Of a stretch of 9,705 bases of DNA, positions 1-6,402 are shown in pieces (position 1 is the first letter of the stretch; each line of letters begins with the position of its first letter). A program made the position numbers and the translations under genes. Below the pieces are notes generated by a model. It was not told the origin of the DNA. It saw only the letters and a list, made by a program, of their open reading frames with translations, and made no database searches. The stretch is from an uncultured Collinsella sp. (lineage in GTDB: Bacteria > Actinomycetota > Coriobacteriia > Coriobacteriales > Coriobacteriaceae): assembly GCA_902464965.1 (NCBI GenBank), contig CABQLI010000075.1, forward strand, positions 1 to 9,705. Direction: 5' to 3'.

Positions 1-244
1 GCTCGAAGGCGCCCTGGGCGACGACTTTGGCGTGGCGGGTTTTGTGACGCCGCCTATGTATCGCAAGGGCTTGGCCGATGCCATGGAACGCATGTGCGTG
101 AGTCGCGCCCGTCGCATTGAGATGGGGGAGCGCGGGCAGCGTCGCGTTGCCACGTGCTTTTTGCACGAGCAGATGATCGCCAACTATCGCGCGCTGTACG
201 ACGAGACGGCGCGTGCGTTTAACCTGTCCAGAGAGGGGGAGTAG
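1..244 (+). CDS. pelF: PelF-like glycosyltransferase, C-terminal end (partial)
   Basis: Only the last 80 residues are present; the reading frame is open from base 2 to the TAG at 242-244, so the gene starts upstream of the window. The fragment reads like the C-terminal end of a GT-B fold, GT4-family glycosyltransferase: a glycine-rich stretch followed by GFVTPP, then an amphipathic helical stretch (LADAMERM...RRIEMGERGQRRV) and a closing helix (HEQMIANYRALYDETA) that normally packs back on the N-terminal domain. PelF in characterised pel operons is the cytosolic UDP-sugar-dependent polymerase that makes the Pel polysaccharide. The name rests mainly on context: PelG starts 3 nt after this stop, the conserved pelF-pelG order. 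The fragment alone would support only a GT4-type glycosyltransferase. Confidence 0.75.
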   Translation, partial: LEGALGDDFGVAGFVTPPMYRKGLADAMERMCVSRARRIEMGERGQRRVATCFLHEQMIANYRALYDETARAFNLSREGE

Positions 245-247
245 CCG

Positions 248-1792
248 GTGGCCGGAATTGGTTTTGAGCTCAAGCGCCTGTTTAGGCGCAAGGGCCTGTT
301 TGCCACGATGCGCGCTTACGGCTACGCCGGCATTGTGTGCACGGGCCCGATGCTGCTGGGCGTGCTGCTCCAGGTGGGTATCTTGGTGCTGTGCGGTCTG
401 TGGGGTGTGGGCCGTGCCAACCAGGATTTGCTGGTGTGCATGGTGACTTACACACTGCTGGCCTCGCTTTTGCTCACGAGCTTTTTCTCCATGCCGATCA
501 CGCGCTTTTTGGCTGATATGTTGTTTGCCGAGCGCGAGGACGAGATTCTGCCCTCGTTTTGGGGCTCCAACGCCATCATGCTCGTTGCGGGCACGGTGCT
601 CTACGGCGTCTTTTTGCTGTTCTCGGGCGCCACGCTGCTGCAGGGGCTGCTATGCCTGTGGCTGTTCAACATTATGATCGTCAACTGGAACGGCATGAGT
701 TACCTCACGGCCATCAAGGATTACCGCGGCATCCTGTGCAGCTTTGCGGCCGCCATTGGCGTGGCGTGCCTGTGCGCCCTGGCCGCGCTGGCGCTGGGAC
801 TGCCGCCGGTCGAGGGCCTGTTGGCGTCAATTGCTCTGGGCTACGGCGTCATGCTCGCCTGGGACGTGGTACTGCTGTACCGGTATTTTCCTCAGAGCGA
901 CCGCAGCCCCTGGCCCTTTTTGCAGTGGCTCGATCAGTTTATGCCGCTGGCGCTCACGGGCCTGTTAACCAATCTGGGACTCTTTGCGCACCTGGTGATT
1001 ATTTGGGCCGGTCCCATTGGCGTGCAGGTCAAGGGCTTGTTTTATGGCGCGCCCTACTACGATGTGCCGGCGCTCATCGCGTTTTTGACGATCCTGGTCA
1101 CGACCGTCAACTTTGTGGTCTCGGTCGAGGTCAATTTCTATCCGCGCTATCGCGACTACTACAGCCTGTTCAACGACGGCGGCGAGGTGGGCGACATTGT
1201 GGTGGCCGAGGAGGAGATGCTCTCCACGCTTAACAGCGAACTGCGCTTTTGTGCGCTCAAGCAGCTGTTTGTGACCGCGGCGGTCATTTCGCTCGAGACC
1301 ACGGTGCTGTCGGCCCTACCGTTGGGCTTTAACAACCTTATGCACGGGTATTTTCGCACGCTGTGCGTGGGCTATGGCCTGTATGCCGTGGGTAATACGG
1401 TGATGCTCATCTTGCTGTACTTTACCGACTATAAGGGGGCCGTGCTGGCTTCGGGCCTGTTTGCCGGTGTGGCCGGGCTGGCGACTGCCGTGTCGTTGCT
1501 TTTGCCGCAGCAGTTTTACGGCTTTGGCTTTTTGTTGGGTGCGGCGGTGTTTTTTATCGTGGCGCTGCTGCGGCTCGATACCTATACCGCTAACTTGCCG
1601 TATCGTATCCTGAGCCAGCAGCCCATTGTGGCGACCGACAAAACGGGTTGCTTTACACACCTGGGCCGCTTGCTCGACCGTGCCGAGCAGCGCTATGAGG
1701 AAGGTCGCCATAAGGGTGAGCCGCATGGTGCGTTTGAGCGCGCAGTAGTTCACGTGTATCGCAACCATTGGGGAGGTTCTGATGACCGATAG
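248..1792 (+). CDS. pelG: PelG-like exopolysaccharide transport membrane protein
   Basis: 514 residues, GTG start, preceded by a purine-rich Shine-Dalgarno (gagaggggga, 231-240) inside the end of pelF. The N-terminus MAGIGFELKRLF is the hallmark start of PelG. The rest is a multi-pass membrane protein with about 12 hydrophobic segments (for example near residues 25-52, 64-80, 107-140, 165-190, 195-212, 235-255, 275-295, 340-360, 375-395, 400-450), ending in a charged cytosolic tail of about 55 residues. PelG is a member of the MOP flippase-like superfamily and works with the glycosyltransferase PelF to move the polysaccharide across the cytoplasmic membrane. Length is close to the family norm. 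The stop overlaps the start of the CotH-family gene by 11 nt, so the two are very probably translationally coupled. Codon use matches the neighbours; nothing suggests recent transfer. Confidence 0.9.
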   Translation: MAGIGFELKRLFRRKGLFATMRAYGYAGIVCTGPMLLGVLLQVGILVLCGLWGVGRANQDLLVCMVTYTLLASLLLTSFFSMPITRFLADMLFAEREDEILPSFWGSNAIMLVAGTVLYGVFLLFSGATLLQGLLCLWLFNIMIVNWNGMSYLTAIKDYRGILCSFAAAIGVACLCALAALALGLPPVEGLLASIALGYGVMLAWDVVLLYRYFPQSDRSPWPFLQWLDQFMPLALTGLLTNLGLFAHLVIIWAGPIGVQVKGLFYGAPYYDVPALIAFLTILVTTVNFVVSVEVNFYPRYRDYYSLFNDGGEVGDIVVAEEEMLSTLNSELRFCALKQLFVTAAVISLETTVLSALPLGFNNLMHGYFRTLCVGYGLYAVGNTVMLILLYFTDYKGAVLASGLFAGVAGLATAVSLLLPQQFYGFGFLLGAAVFFIVALLRLDTYTANLPYRILSQQPIVATDKTGCFTHLGRLLDRAEQRYEEGRHKGEPHGAFERAVVHVYRNHWGGSDDR

Positions 1793-3551
1793 AATGATGT
1801 CCCGCCGTCGCCTGTTTGAGGCGGCTGCCGGTGCGCTGTTGCTTTCGGGCTGCTCGGTGCAGGAAGACTCCTCGACCAAAAAGGTCAAAAAGCAGGACAA
1901 GATTAAAAAGGCCGAGGCCTCCGATCAGTCCAAGCATCTTCGCGATAAAGATGAGCTGTACGAGGTCTACGACGACTCGGGTATTGTGACCATGTACCTG
2001 ACGGTCTCACGCGGCAACAGCTCCGAGAACACCGACCACAGCTGGGCCGAGATCAACACGTACTCGGTGTATGACTATGCCGACATGGGCGTGACGCGCT
2101 ATCAGGTTATGGGCCTGCTGCAGCCGGGCGACGAAGACGGCCCGGTGGCCGGCGAGGTTGGCTATGGCGAGGAAGCGCCCAATGCCACCGTGCAGGTGCG
2201 CGGTCAGACATCGAGCAACAACTCGCAAAAGAATTACAAGGTGGAGCTCAAAAAGGGCAAGGGTACCTGGCGCCAACAGCGCGCGATTGCGCTCAACAAG
2301 CACATGGGCGAGGGTATGCGTTTTCGCAACAAGATGGCCTACGACCTTATCCGCGGGATTCCCCAGATGATGGGCCTGCGCACGCAGTTTGTGCATCTGT
2401 GGGTGTGCGACCAGACCGAAAAGTCCAACGACACCTTTGAGGACTACGGCCTGTTTACGCAGGTGGAGCAGCTCAACAAGACGGCGCTTAAGGCACATGG
2501 CCTGGATAAGAGCGGACACCTGTATAAGGTGAACAGCTTCGATTTCCATCGCTACGAGGATACCATTAAGCTCGCCGACGATCCCGACTACAACCAGGCT
2601 AAATTTGAGGGCATGCTCGAGATTAAGGGCGATTCGGACCACACCAAGCTCATCGAGATGCTCGATGCGCTCAACGACGAATCGCAAAAGATCGACGACG
2701 TGCTCGGCACCTACTTTGATACCGAAAATCTGGTCTATTGGCTGGCGTTTCAGATCCTGACGGGCAACTGCGATACGCAGAACCGTAACTGCTATCTGTA
2801 CAGCCCGCTCAACTCAAATACCTGGTACCTTTTGGATTGGGATAACGACGGCATGCTGCGTAAGCTGGAGCTTTCTCTTACCGGGTTTTCGGACTACGCG
2901 AGCTGGGAGCGCGGCGTAAGCAACTACTGGGGCAACGTTCTGTTCAATCGTGCGCTGCGCAGCAAATCGTTCCGCAGCGATCTCGACCGCGCCGTCAAGG
3001 ACCTGCGCTCGTATATGACCGAGGCACGCCTGAGCAAGATGATCAAGCACTACCGCGAGGTTACTGAATCGCTGGTCTTTGCTTCGCCCGATATCGATCA
3101 TCTGCCTGTCACCAAGGACCAATACGAGCAGATCGCCGCTGCGATTCCCTCCGAGATCGAGGAGAACTACAAGAGCTTTCGCGAGAGTTTTAAAAAGCCC
3201 ATGCCGTTCTACATCGGCGTGCCGCAGATCGATAACGGTAAGCTGCGTATTAACTGGGATGCGTCCTACGACTTTGAGGCGCGCGACATTCGCTACACCG
3301 TGGAGCTTGCGCGTGATTATGCCATAAGCGACGTGGTCTTTAAGGCCGAGGACGTGCTGCTTCCCGAGGTGACCTGCGATGCGCCCGATGCCGGCCAGTA
3401 TTTTGTGCGCGTGCGTGCCAACAACTCCGACGGCTATACGCAAGATGCGTTTGACTACTATGTGACCGACGACGGCAAGCACTACGGCATGAGGTGTTTT
3501 TACGTGCAAGACGGCGGTAAGGTCGTGGAGGACACGTATGAGGAGGGCTAG
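1782..3551 (+). CDS. CotH-family kinase-like surface lipoprotein
   Basis: 589 residues. ATG at 1782 lies 5 nt after ggggagg (1770-1776); an in-frame ATG at 1794 is further from it. The N-terminus carries SRRRLF (residues 7-12), a short alanine-rich hydrophobic stretch and a lipobox LLSGC with Cys24, so it looks like a Tat-type lipoprotein signal. A lysine-rich linker follows (about 30-58). The CotH-like domain spans about 65-470: VRGQTS and KNYKVEL (139-156), NKMAYDLI (183-190), YGLFTQVEQ (222-230), and CYLY followed by WYLLDWDND (348-356), whose acidic residues D352/D354/D356 match the metal-binding acidic region of CotH kinases. Residues about 475-563 look like a fibronectin type III-type beta sandwich. 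Bacillus CotH phosphorylates spore coat proteins; here an extracytoplasmic substrate, protein or glycan, is only inferred. It overlaps pelG by 11 nt and the next gene by 14 nt. Family assignment is firm; kinase activity and substrate are not shown. Confidence 0.85.
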   Translation: MTDRMMSRRRLFEAAAGALLLSGCSVQEDSSTKKVKKQDKIKKAEASDQSKHLRDKDELYEVYDDSGIVTMYLTVSRGNSSENTDHSWAEINTYSVYDYADMGVTRYQVMGLLQPGDEDGPVAGEVGYGEEAPNATVQVRGQTSSNNSQKNYKVELKKGKGTWRQQRAIALNKHMGEGMRFRNKMAYDLIRGIPQMMGLRTQFVHLWVCDQTEKSNDTFEDYGLFTQVEQLNKTALKAHGLDKSGHLYKVNSFDFHRYEDTIKLADDPDYNQAKFEGMLEIKGDSDHTKLIEMLDALNDESQKIDDVLGTYFDTENLVYWLAFQILTGNCDTQNRNCYLYSPLNSNTWYLLDWDNDGMLRKLELSLTGFSDYASWERGVSNYWGNVLFNRALRSKSFRSDLDRAVKDLRSYMTEARLSKMIKHYREVTESLVFASPDIDHLPVTKDQYEQIAAAIPSEIEENYKSFRESFKKPMPFYIGVPQIDNGKLRINWDASYDFEARDIRYTVELARDYAISDVVFKAEDVLLPEVTCDAPDAGQYFVRVRANNSDGYTQDAFDYYVTDDGKHYGMRCFYVQDGGKVVEDTYEEG

Positions 3552-4329
3552 CGCGCTGCTTGAGCGCTTGGCGGCTCCGCCTGTGCGTACCACGCAGGAG
3601 CGTTACCGCCACGAGCTCAAATATCTCATTAACGAGGGCGAGCACGCCGCGCTTGCCTGTCGCATGGCGCCGGTTTTTAAACTGGACAAGCATGCGCGGG
3701 CGGGTGGTTACACCATTCGCAGCCTGTATTTTGACGACTACTGCAACTCGGCCTACGAGGAAAAAGACGCCGGTATTCTCATGCGCAAAAAGTATCGCGT
3801 GCGCATCTATAACGGCAGCGACAAGGTGATTAAGCTCGAGCGCAAAAAGAAGTTCGGCAGCTGGATCTATAAGGAGGACGCGCCGCTTACGCGCGGCGAG
3901 TTTGAGCAGATCCTGGCTGGCGACTACGACTTTTTGCTGAGGAGCCCCTATCCGCTCTGCCGAGAGTTCTACATCGAGTGCATCTGCAACATGATGCGCC
4001 CGCGGACTATTGTGGACTACGAGCGCGAGCCGTGGGTGATGGATGAGGGCACCGTGCGCATTACGTTTGACATGAACGTGCGTGCCGTGGTGGGAAGCTT
4101 CGATATCTTTGACGCGATGCTGCCCGCGCTGCCGGTCCTGGAGCCCGGCAAGCTGGTGATGGAGGTCAAGTTTACGGAGTTTTGCCCGCAGCTGGTGCGT
4201 GATATGGTGCCGCCGGGAGCGGCCGAGCTTACGGCGGTCTCCAAGTACTGCCTGTGTTACGAAAAGACCGCCTACCTGCGCGGATTTTATTACTGGGAAT
4301 CGGATTTTGAGAACCGAGGGGATATTTAG
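3538..4329 (+). CDS. VTC-domain polyphosphate polymerase-like protein
   Basis: 263 residues. ATG at 3538 sits 6 nt after ggagg (3527-3531), both inside the end of the CotH-family gene (14-nt overlap). The protein is essentially one VTC domain of the triphosphate tunnel metalloenzyme superfamily. Visible basic and acidic tunnel strands in order are RHELKY (24-29), YTIRSLYFDDY (58-68), KKYRVRIY (84-91), KLERKKK (99-105), RPRTIVDYERE (154-164), RITFD (174-178), LVMEVKF with E209 and K211 (206-212), and SKYCLCYE (235-242). In yeast Vtc4 this domain polymerises the gamma phosphate of ATP into inorganic polyphosphate. There is no SPX domain, signal peptide or membrane segment, so it should be cytosolic unless held at the membrane by a partner. 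The adjacent DUF4956 membrane protein, 3 nt downstream, is the obvious candidate. Product identity (polyP or another phosphoryl polymer) is inferred. Confidence 0.88.
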   Translation: MRRASALLERLAAPPVRTTQERYRHELKYLINEGEHAALACRMAPVFKLDKHARAGGYTIRSLYFDDYCNSAYEEKDAGILMRKKYRVRIYNGSDKVIKLERKKKFGSWIYKEDAPLTRGEFEQILAGDYDFLLRSPYPLCREFYIECICNMMRPRTIVDYEREPWVMDEGTVRITFDMNVRAVVGSFDIFDAMLPALPVLEPGKLVMEVKFTEFCPQLVRDMVPPGAAELTAVSKYCLCYEKTAYLRGFYYWESDFENRGDI

Positions 4330-4332
4330 ACC

Positions 4333-4998
4333 ATGAGCATCAGGGACTTTTTTAAGAACTCCGTCTTGGAGGCGTTTGGCCAGGTCGACCCTGCCAAGAT
4401 TGGCCTTTCGCTGCTCGTGGCGCTCGCCATGGGCATCCTGATCTATTACGTGTACAAGCGCTTTTTTACCGGCGTGGTGTATTCGCGCAGCTTTGCCGTG
4501 ACGCTCGTGGGCATGTGCGTGCTCACCTGCATGGTCACGCTCGCGATTTCGACGAACGTGGTTATCTCGCTCGGTATGGTCGGTGCTCTGTCAATCGTCC
4601 GCTATCGTACGGCGGTCAAGGACCCGCTCGACCTTCTGTATCTGTTTTGGGCCATTACCACGGGCATTACGGCGGGAGCCGGCATGTATGCGCTCGTGGC
4701 ACTCACGGCGGTGGTGATCGTGGTGATGATTGCCGGCTTTGCGAGCCACCAGGACAAGGCGCGCGTGTACATGATGGTCATCCACTACACGGGCCAGACC
4801 ACCGGCGACGATATCGTGCGTGCATTTGGCCGCACCAAGTTTACCGTCAAGTCCAAGACTATGCGCGGCGACAAGGTCGAAATGGCCGCCGAGGTGTTCT
4901 CGGACGGCGTTGACATGCCCTATGCGGACGCCATTCGCGCGCTCGACGGCGTGGAGGACCTGACGCTCATTCAATATAACGGCGAGTACCACGGGTAA
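4333..4998 (+). CDS. DUF4956-type membrane protein
   Basis: 221 residues, ATG start 3 nt after the VTC gene stop, with a Shine-Dalgarno-like gagggg around 4315-4321. Hydrophobic segments lie at about residues 23-41, 52-76 and 103-136 (the last probably two helices). Between them is the conserved cytosolic-looking motif SLGMVGALSIVRYRT followed by KDPLDLLYLFWAI (79-107), the signature of DUF4956 proteins. The soluble C-terminus, about 145-216, alternates strands and helices (VYMMVIHYTG, DDIVRAFG, KVEMAAEVF, ADAIRALDG, EDLTLIQYNG). By eye this resembles a small ferredoxin-like or ACT-like fold; that is inference. The function of the family is unknown. It often travels with VTC-domain and CotH-family genes, which suggests a membrane partner for the polymerase, perhaps a channel, anchor or sensor. 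It appears to be the last gene of the operon: a stem-loop begins 7 nt after its stop. Confidence 0.85.
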   Translation: MSIRDFFKNSVLEAFGQVDPAKIGLSLLVALAMGILIYYVYKRFFTGVVYSRSFAVTLVGMCVLTCMVTLAISTNVVISLGMVGALSIVRYRTAVKDPLDLLYLFWAITTGITAGAGMYALVALTAVVIVVMIAGFASHQDKARVYMMVIHYTGQTTGDDIVRAFGRTKFTVKSKTMRGDKVEMAAEVFSDGVDMPYADAIRALDGVEDLTLIQYNGEYHG

Positions 4999-5004
4999 CT
5001 ATGT

Positions 5005-5028
5005 TCCGGCGTTCTAACGAACGCCGGA
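5005..5028 (+). terminator. Stem-loop after the pel/CotH/VTC operon, no T-run
   Basis: tccggcgttc (5005-5014) and gaacgccgga (5019-5028) form a perfect 10-bp, GC-rich stem with a 4-nt loop (taac). It begins 7 nt after the TAA of the DUF4956 gene, the right place for an operon end. No T-tract follows on either strand, so it is not a textbook intrinsic terminator. It may be a weak or factor-assisted terminator, or a structure protecting the 3' end of the mRNA. Confidence 0.55.
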
Positions 5029-5042
5029 CCGCTCGACGCTGC

Positions 5043-5142
5043 GCGGGCATCTGCCGGGCGATCTGCCGCTCAAACCGTCGCTCGCGTACATAAAGTACGC
5101 TTCGCTCCTCTTTCGCGGCACCTCGCCACGGCAGCTGCCCGC
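5043..5142. repeat. Long imperfect inverted repeat (hairpin element)
   Basis: A single dyad centred at about 5092 pairs most of this 100-bp stretch with itself. Bases 5043-5061 pair with 5123-5142 with one mismatch and one bulged base (gcgggca...ctgccg against cggcag...tgcccgc). Bases 5064-5069 pair with 5115-5120, and gcgtac (5084-5089) pairs with gtacgc (5095-5100) around the loop ataaa. The 7-mer gctcgac occurs on both sides (5031-5037 and 5155-5161) as a direct repeat that could be a target-site duplication or chance. It looks like a palindromic interspersed repeat or small MITE-like element. It encodes nothing convincing. Copy number elsewhere in the genome is unknown from this window. 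Confidence 0.6.
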
Positions 5143-5175
5143 TCGCTGACGTTTGCTCGACCCGGGTGGGCCGAT

Positions 5176-5206
5176 TTGGTTCGCATGCCGTCTTCACGGG
5201 TATCAT
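5176..5206 (+). promoter_or_regulatory. Candidate promoter of the LacI-type repressor gene
   Basis: TATCAT (5201-5206) is a five-of-six match to a sigma-70-type -10 box. The best upstream partner is TTGGTT (5176-5181), a poor -35 with a long 19-bp spacer. The predicted start of transcription falls inside the operator-like box at 5209-5222, which would fit autorepression. The call depends mostly on the -10 box and position. Confidence 0.35.
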
Positions 5207-5208
5207 GG

Positions 5209-5222
5209 TGAAAGCGATTTCA
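5209..5222. promoter_or_regulatory. LacI-family operator-like box upstream of the repressor gene
   Basis: tgaaagcgatttca is a 14-bp pseudo-palindrome with perfect 5-bp arms (tgaaa/tttca) around a central CG, the classic LacI/GalR-family operator layout. It also fits the cre consensus TGWAANCGNTNWCA. It closely resembles the two boxes before the PTS gene and lies 15 nt before the chosen GTG start, just after the candidate -10 box. It would suit autorepression by the downstream gene product. Confidence 0.55.
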
Positions 5223-5237
5223 ACGACGGGGGTGCTC

Positions 5238-6218
5238 GTGGTAAAGATGAAAGATGTGGCCGAGCTGGCTGGCGTTTCGAGCGCCGCCGTCTCGCGCTAC
5301 CTCAACGGGGGATATATCTCGGCGGACAAGGCCGAGCGCATTAAGCAGGCAATCGAGCTGACCGGATACGTGCGATCCAGCCAGGCTCGCGCGCTGCGCA
5401 CCGGTTCCACCAAGCTCATCGGCGTCATCGTACCTAAGATCAACTCGGAATCCGTGAGTCGCATTACCGCCGGTATTGGCCAGGTGCTCGGTCGCCGTGG
5501 CTACCAGATGCTGCTTGCCAATACCGATAACGCCCCCGATCGCGAGCTCGAGTATCTCGATTTATTCCAAAACCACCCGGTCGATGGCATTGTGCTGGTG
5601 GCAACCATGATCACCGACGAGCACCATCGCGTGATTGAGTCGTGCCGTGTGCCCATTGTGTTGATCGGCCAGCATGTCGAGGGTGCGGCGTGCGTCTATC
5701 ACGACGATTACGAGGCTGCCTTTGAGCTGGGCCGTGCGCTTGCGGGTCGCGTGGACGGCAAGATTGCCTACATTGGAGTTACCGAAGAAGACCGCGCGGC
5801 TGGTTATGAACGCCGCCGCGGTTTTGAAGCCGGTTTGCGCGCCGCGGGTAACCCACTCGATGCTGCCTTGATTCGCCTGGGCTCGTTTACGCTCGACTCG
5901 GGCTATCGCGCTGCGCGCGAGCTGCTTGCCGATGCCCCCGATGTTTCGTTTGTCGCCTGCGCGACCGACACCATGGCGGCGGGCGCGCTGCGTGCCATCG
6001 ATGAGGTTCGCGGTATGGGCGAGGGCATACACCGCGTGAGCGGTTTTGGCGACAACGCGTTTTTGCGCGCGCTGACGGGCGGCATTCCCACCGTGCATTA
6101 TGGCTACCTGACCAGTGGCGTCGAGGCGACCAATATGTTGCTCAACACGCTCGATGGCGTGGAGGGGGAGAGTGGTCTAAAGACGCTCAAGCTCGGCCAT
6201 CAGCTTATGAATGTCTAG
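5238..6218 (+). CDS. scrR: LacI/ScrR-type sucrose operon repressor
   Basis: 326 residues from the chosen GTG at 5238, placed 5 nt after ggggg (5228-5232). The frame is open further upstream, with possible starts at 5166 (GTG) and 5205 (ATG), but these lack a good ribosome site and would put the operator box inside the gene. ATG at 5247 is an alternative start. The N-terminus (KMKDVAELAGVSSAAVSRYLN, about 3-23) is the LacI helix-turn-helix, followed by the minor-groove hinge region (about 46-55, SSQARALRTG) and a periplasmic-binding-protein-like effector domain beginning LIGVIVP and running to about residue 320. Length is normal for the family. The YLNGGYIS and RSSQARALRTGSTKLIGV features resemble ScrR/SacR sucrose repressors. 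With a sucrose EIIBC and a GH32 hydrolase immediately downstream, it most likely represses them until sucrose, sucrose-6-phosphate or fructose relieves binding. The effector is inferred from context. Confidence 0.85.
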   Translation: MVKMKDVAELAGVSSAAVSRYLNGGYISADKAERIKQAIELTGYVRSSQARALRTGSTKLIGVIVPKINSESVSRITAGIGQVLGRRGYQMLLANTDNAPDRELEYLDLFQNHPVDGIVLVATMITDEHHRVIESCRVPIVLIGQHVEGAACVYHDDYEAAFELGRALAGRVDGKIAYIGVTEEDRAAGYERRRGFEAGLRAAGNPLDAALIRLGSFTLDSGYRAARELLADAPDVSFVACATDTMAAGALRAIDEVRGMGEGIHRVSGFGDNAFLRALTGGIPTVHYGYLTSGVEATNMLLNTLDGVEGESGLKTLKLGHQLMNV

Positions 6219-6306
6219 GCTTTGGGCACGTCTGCCTGTCTCTGAGCCGCCTCTTTTTGATTTAAAACTACCTTTCGCCGGCTTTTTCCTACCGTTCACC
6301 CTACTG

Positions 6307-6321
6307 TGAAAACGATTACAG
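6307..6321. promoter_or_regulatory. Operator box 1 upstream of the sucrose PTS gene
   Basis: tgaaaacgattacag, an imperfect dyad centred on CG (6313-6314) that fits the LacI-family/cre consensus TGWAANCGNTNWCA exactly. It is identical over 15 bp to box 2, with centres 26 bp apart. A weak -35-like TTCACC (6295-6300) followed 16 nt later by TACAGA (6317-6322) would put this box over the -10 region, but I cannot assign the promoter with confidence. Confidence 0.75.
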
Positions 6322-6332
6322 ACATATGAGAC

Positions 6333-6347
6333 TGAAAACGATTACAG
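6333..6347. promoter_or_regulatory. Operator box 2 upstream of the sucrose PTS gene
   Basis: A second exact copy of tgaaaacgattacag, centred on CG at 6339-6340. The 26-bp centre-to-centre spacing is about 2.5 helical turns, so two repressor dimers would sit on roughly opposite faces of the DNA. It ends 56 bp before the PTS start codon, which is where a repressor would block a promoter in this spacer. Confidence 0.75.
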
Positions 6348-6402
6348 TGTAAGTGTCAAAGATGGCCGGGTGCAGATGCGCCCGTTGGAGGAAAGGGAAG
6401 TC

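Noticed and set aside
559..1233. 224-codon + strand open frame inside pelG
   Set aside because: Out-of-frame shadow with Arg/His/Ala-rich translation and no Shine-Dalgarno; pelG itself is well supported.
2814..3593. 259-codon - strand open frame across the CotH/VTC junction, and a similar one at 2007-2687
   Set aside because: Both oppose a gene with clear family motifs and have no ribosome site or recognisable product.
5160..5167. Palindrome acccgggt next to the repressor promoter
   Set aside because: A short GC-rich 8-mer expected by chance; it does not match the operator boxes.
4967..5206. 79-codon - strand open frame across the spacer after the DUF4956 gene
   Set aside because: It runs through the stem-loop and long inverted repeat, so its coding look comes from the repeat; Arg-rich, with no convincing start signal.
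6217..6258. Possible terminator after the repressor gene (short gggca/tgcct stem and later ttttt)
   Set aside because: The stem is only 5 bp with a wobble and the T-run is about 15 nt away, so it is too weak to call.
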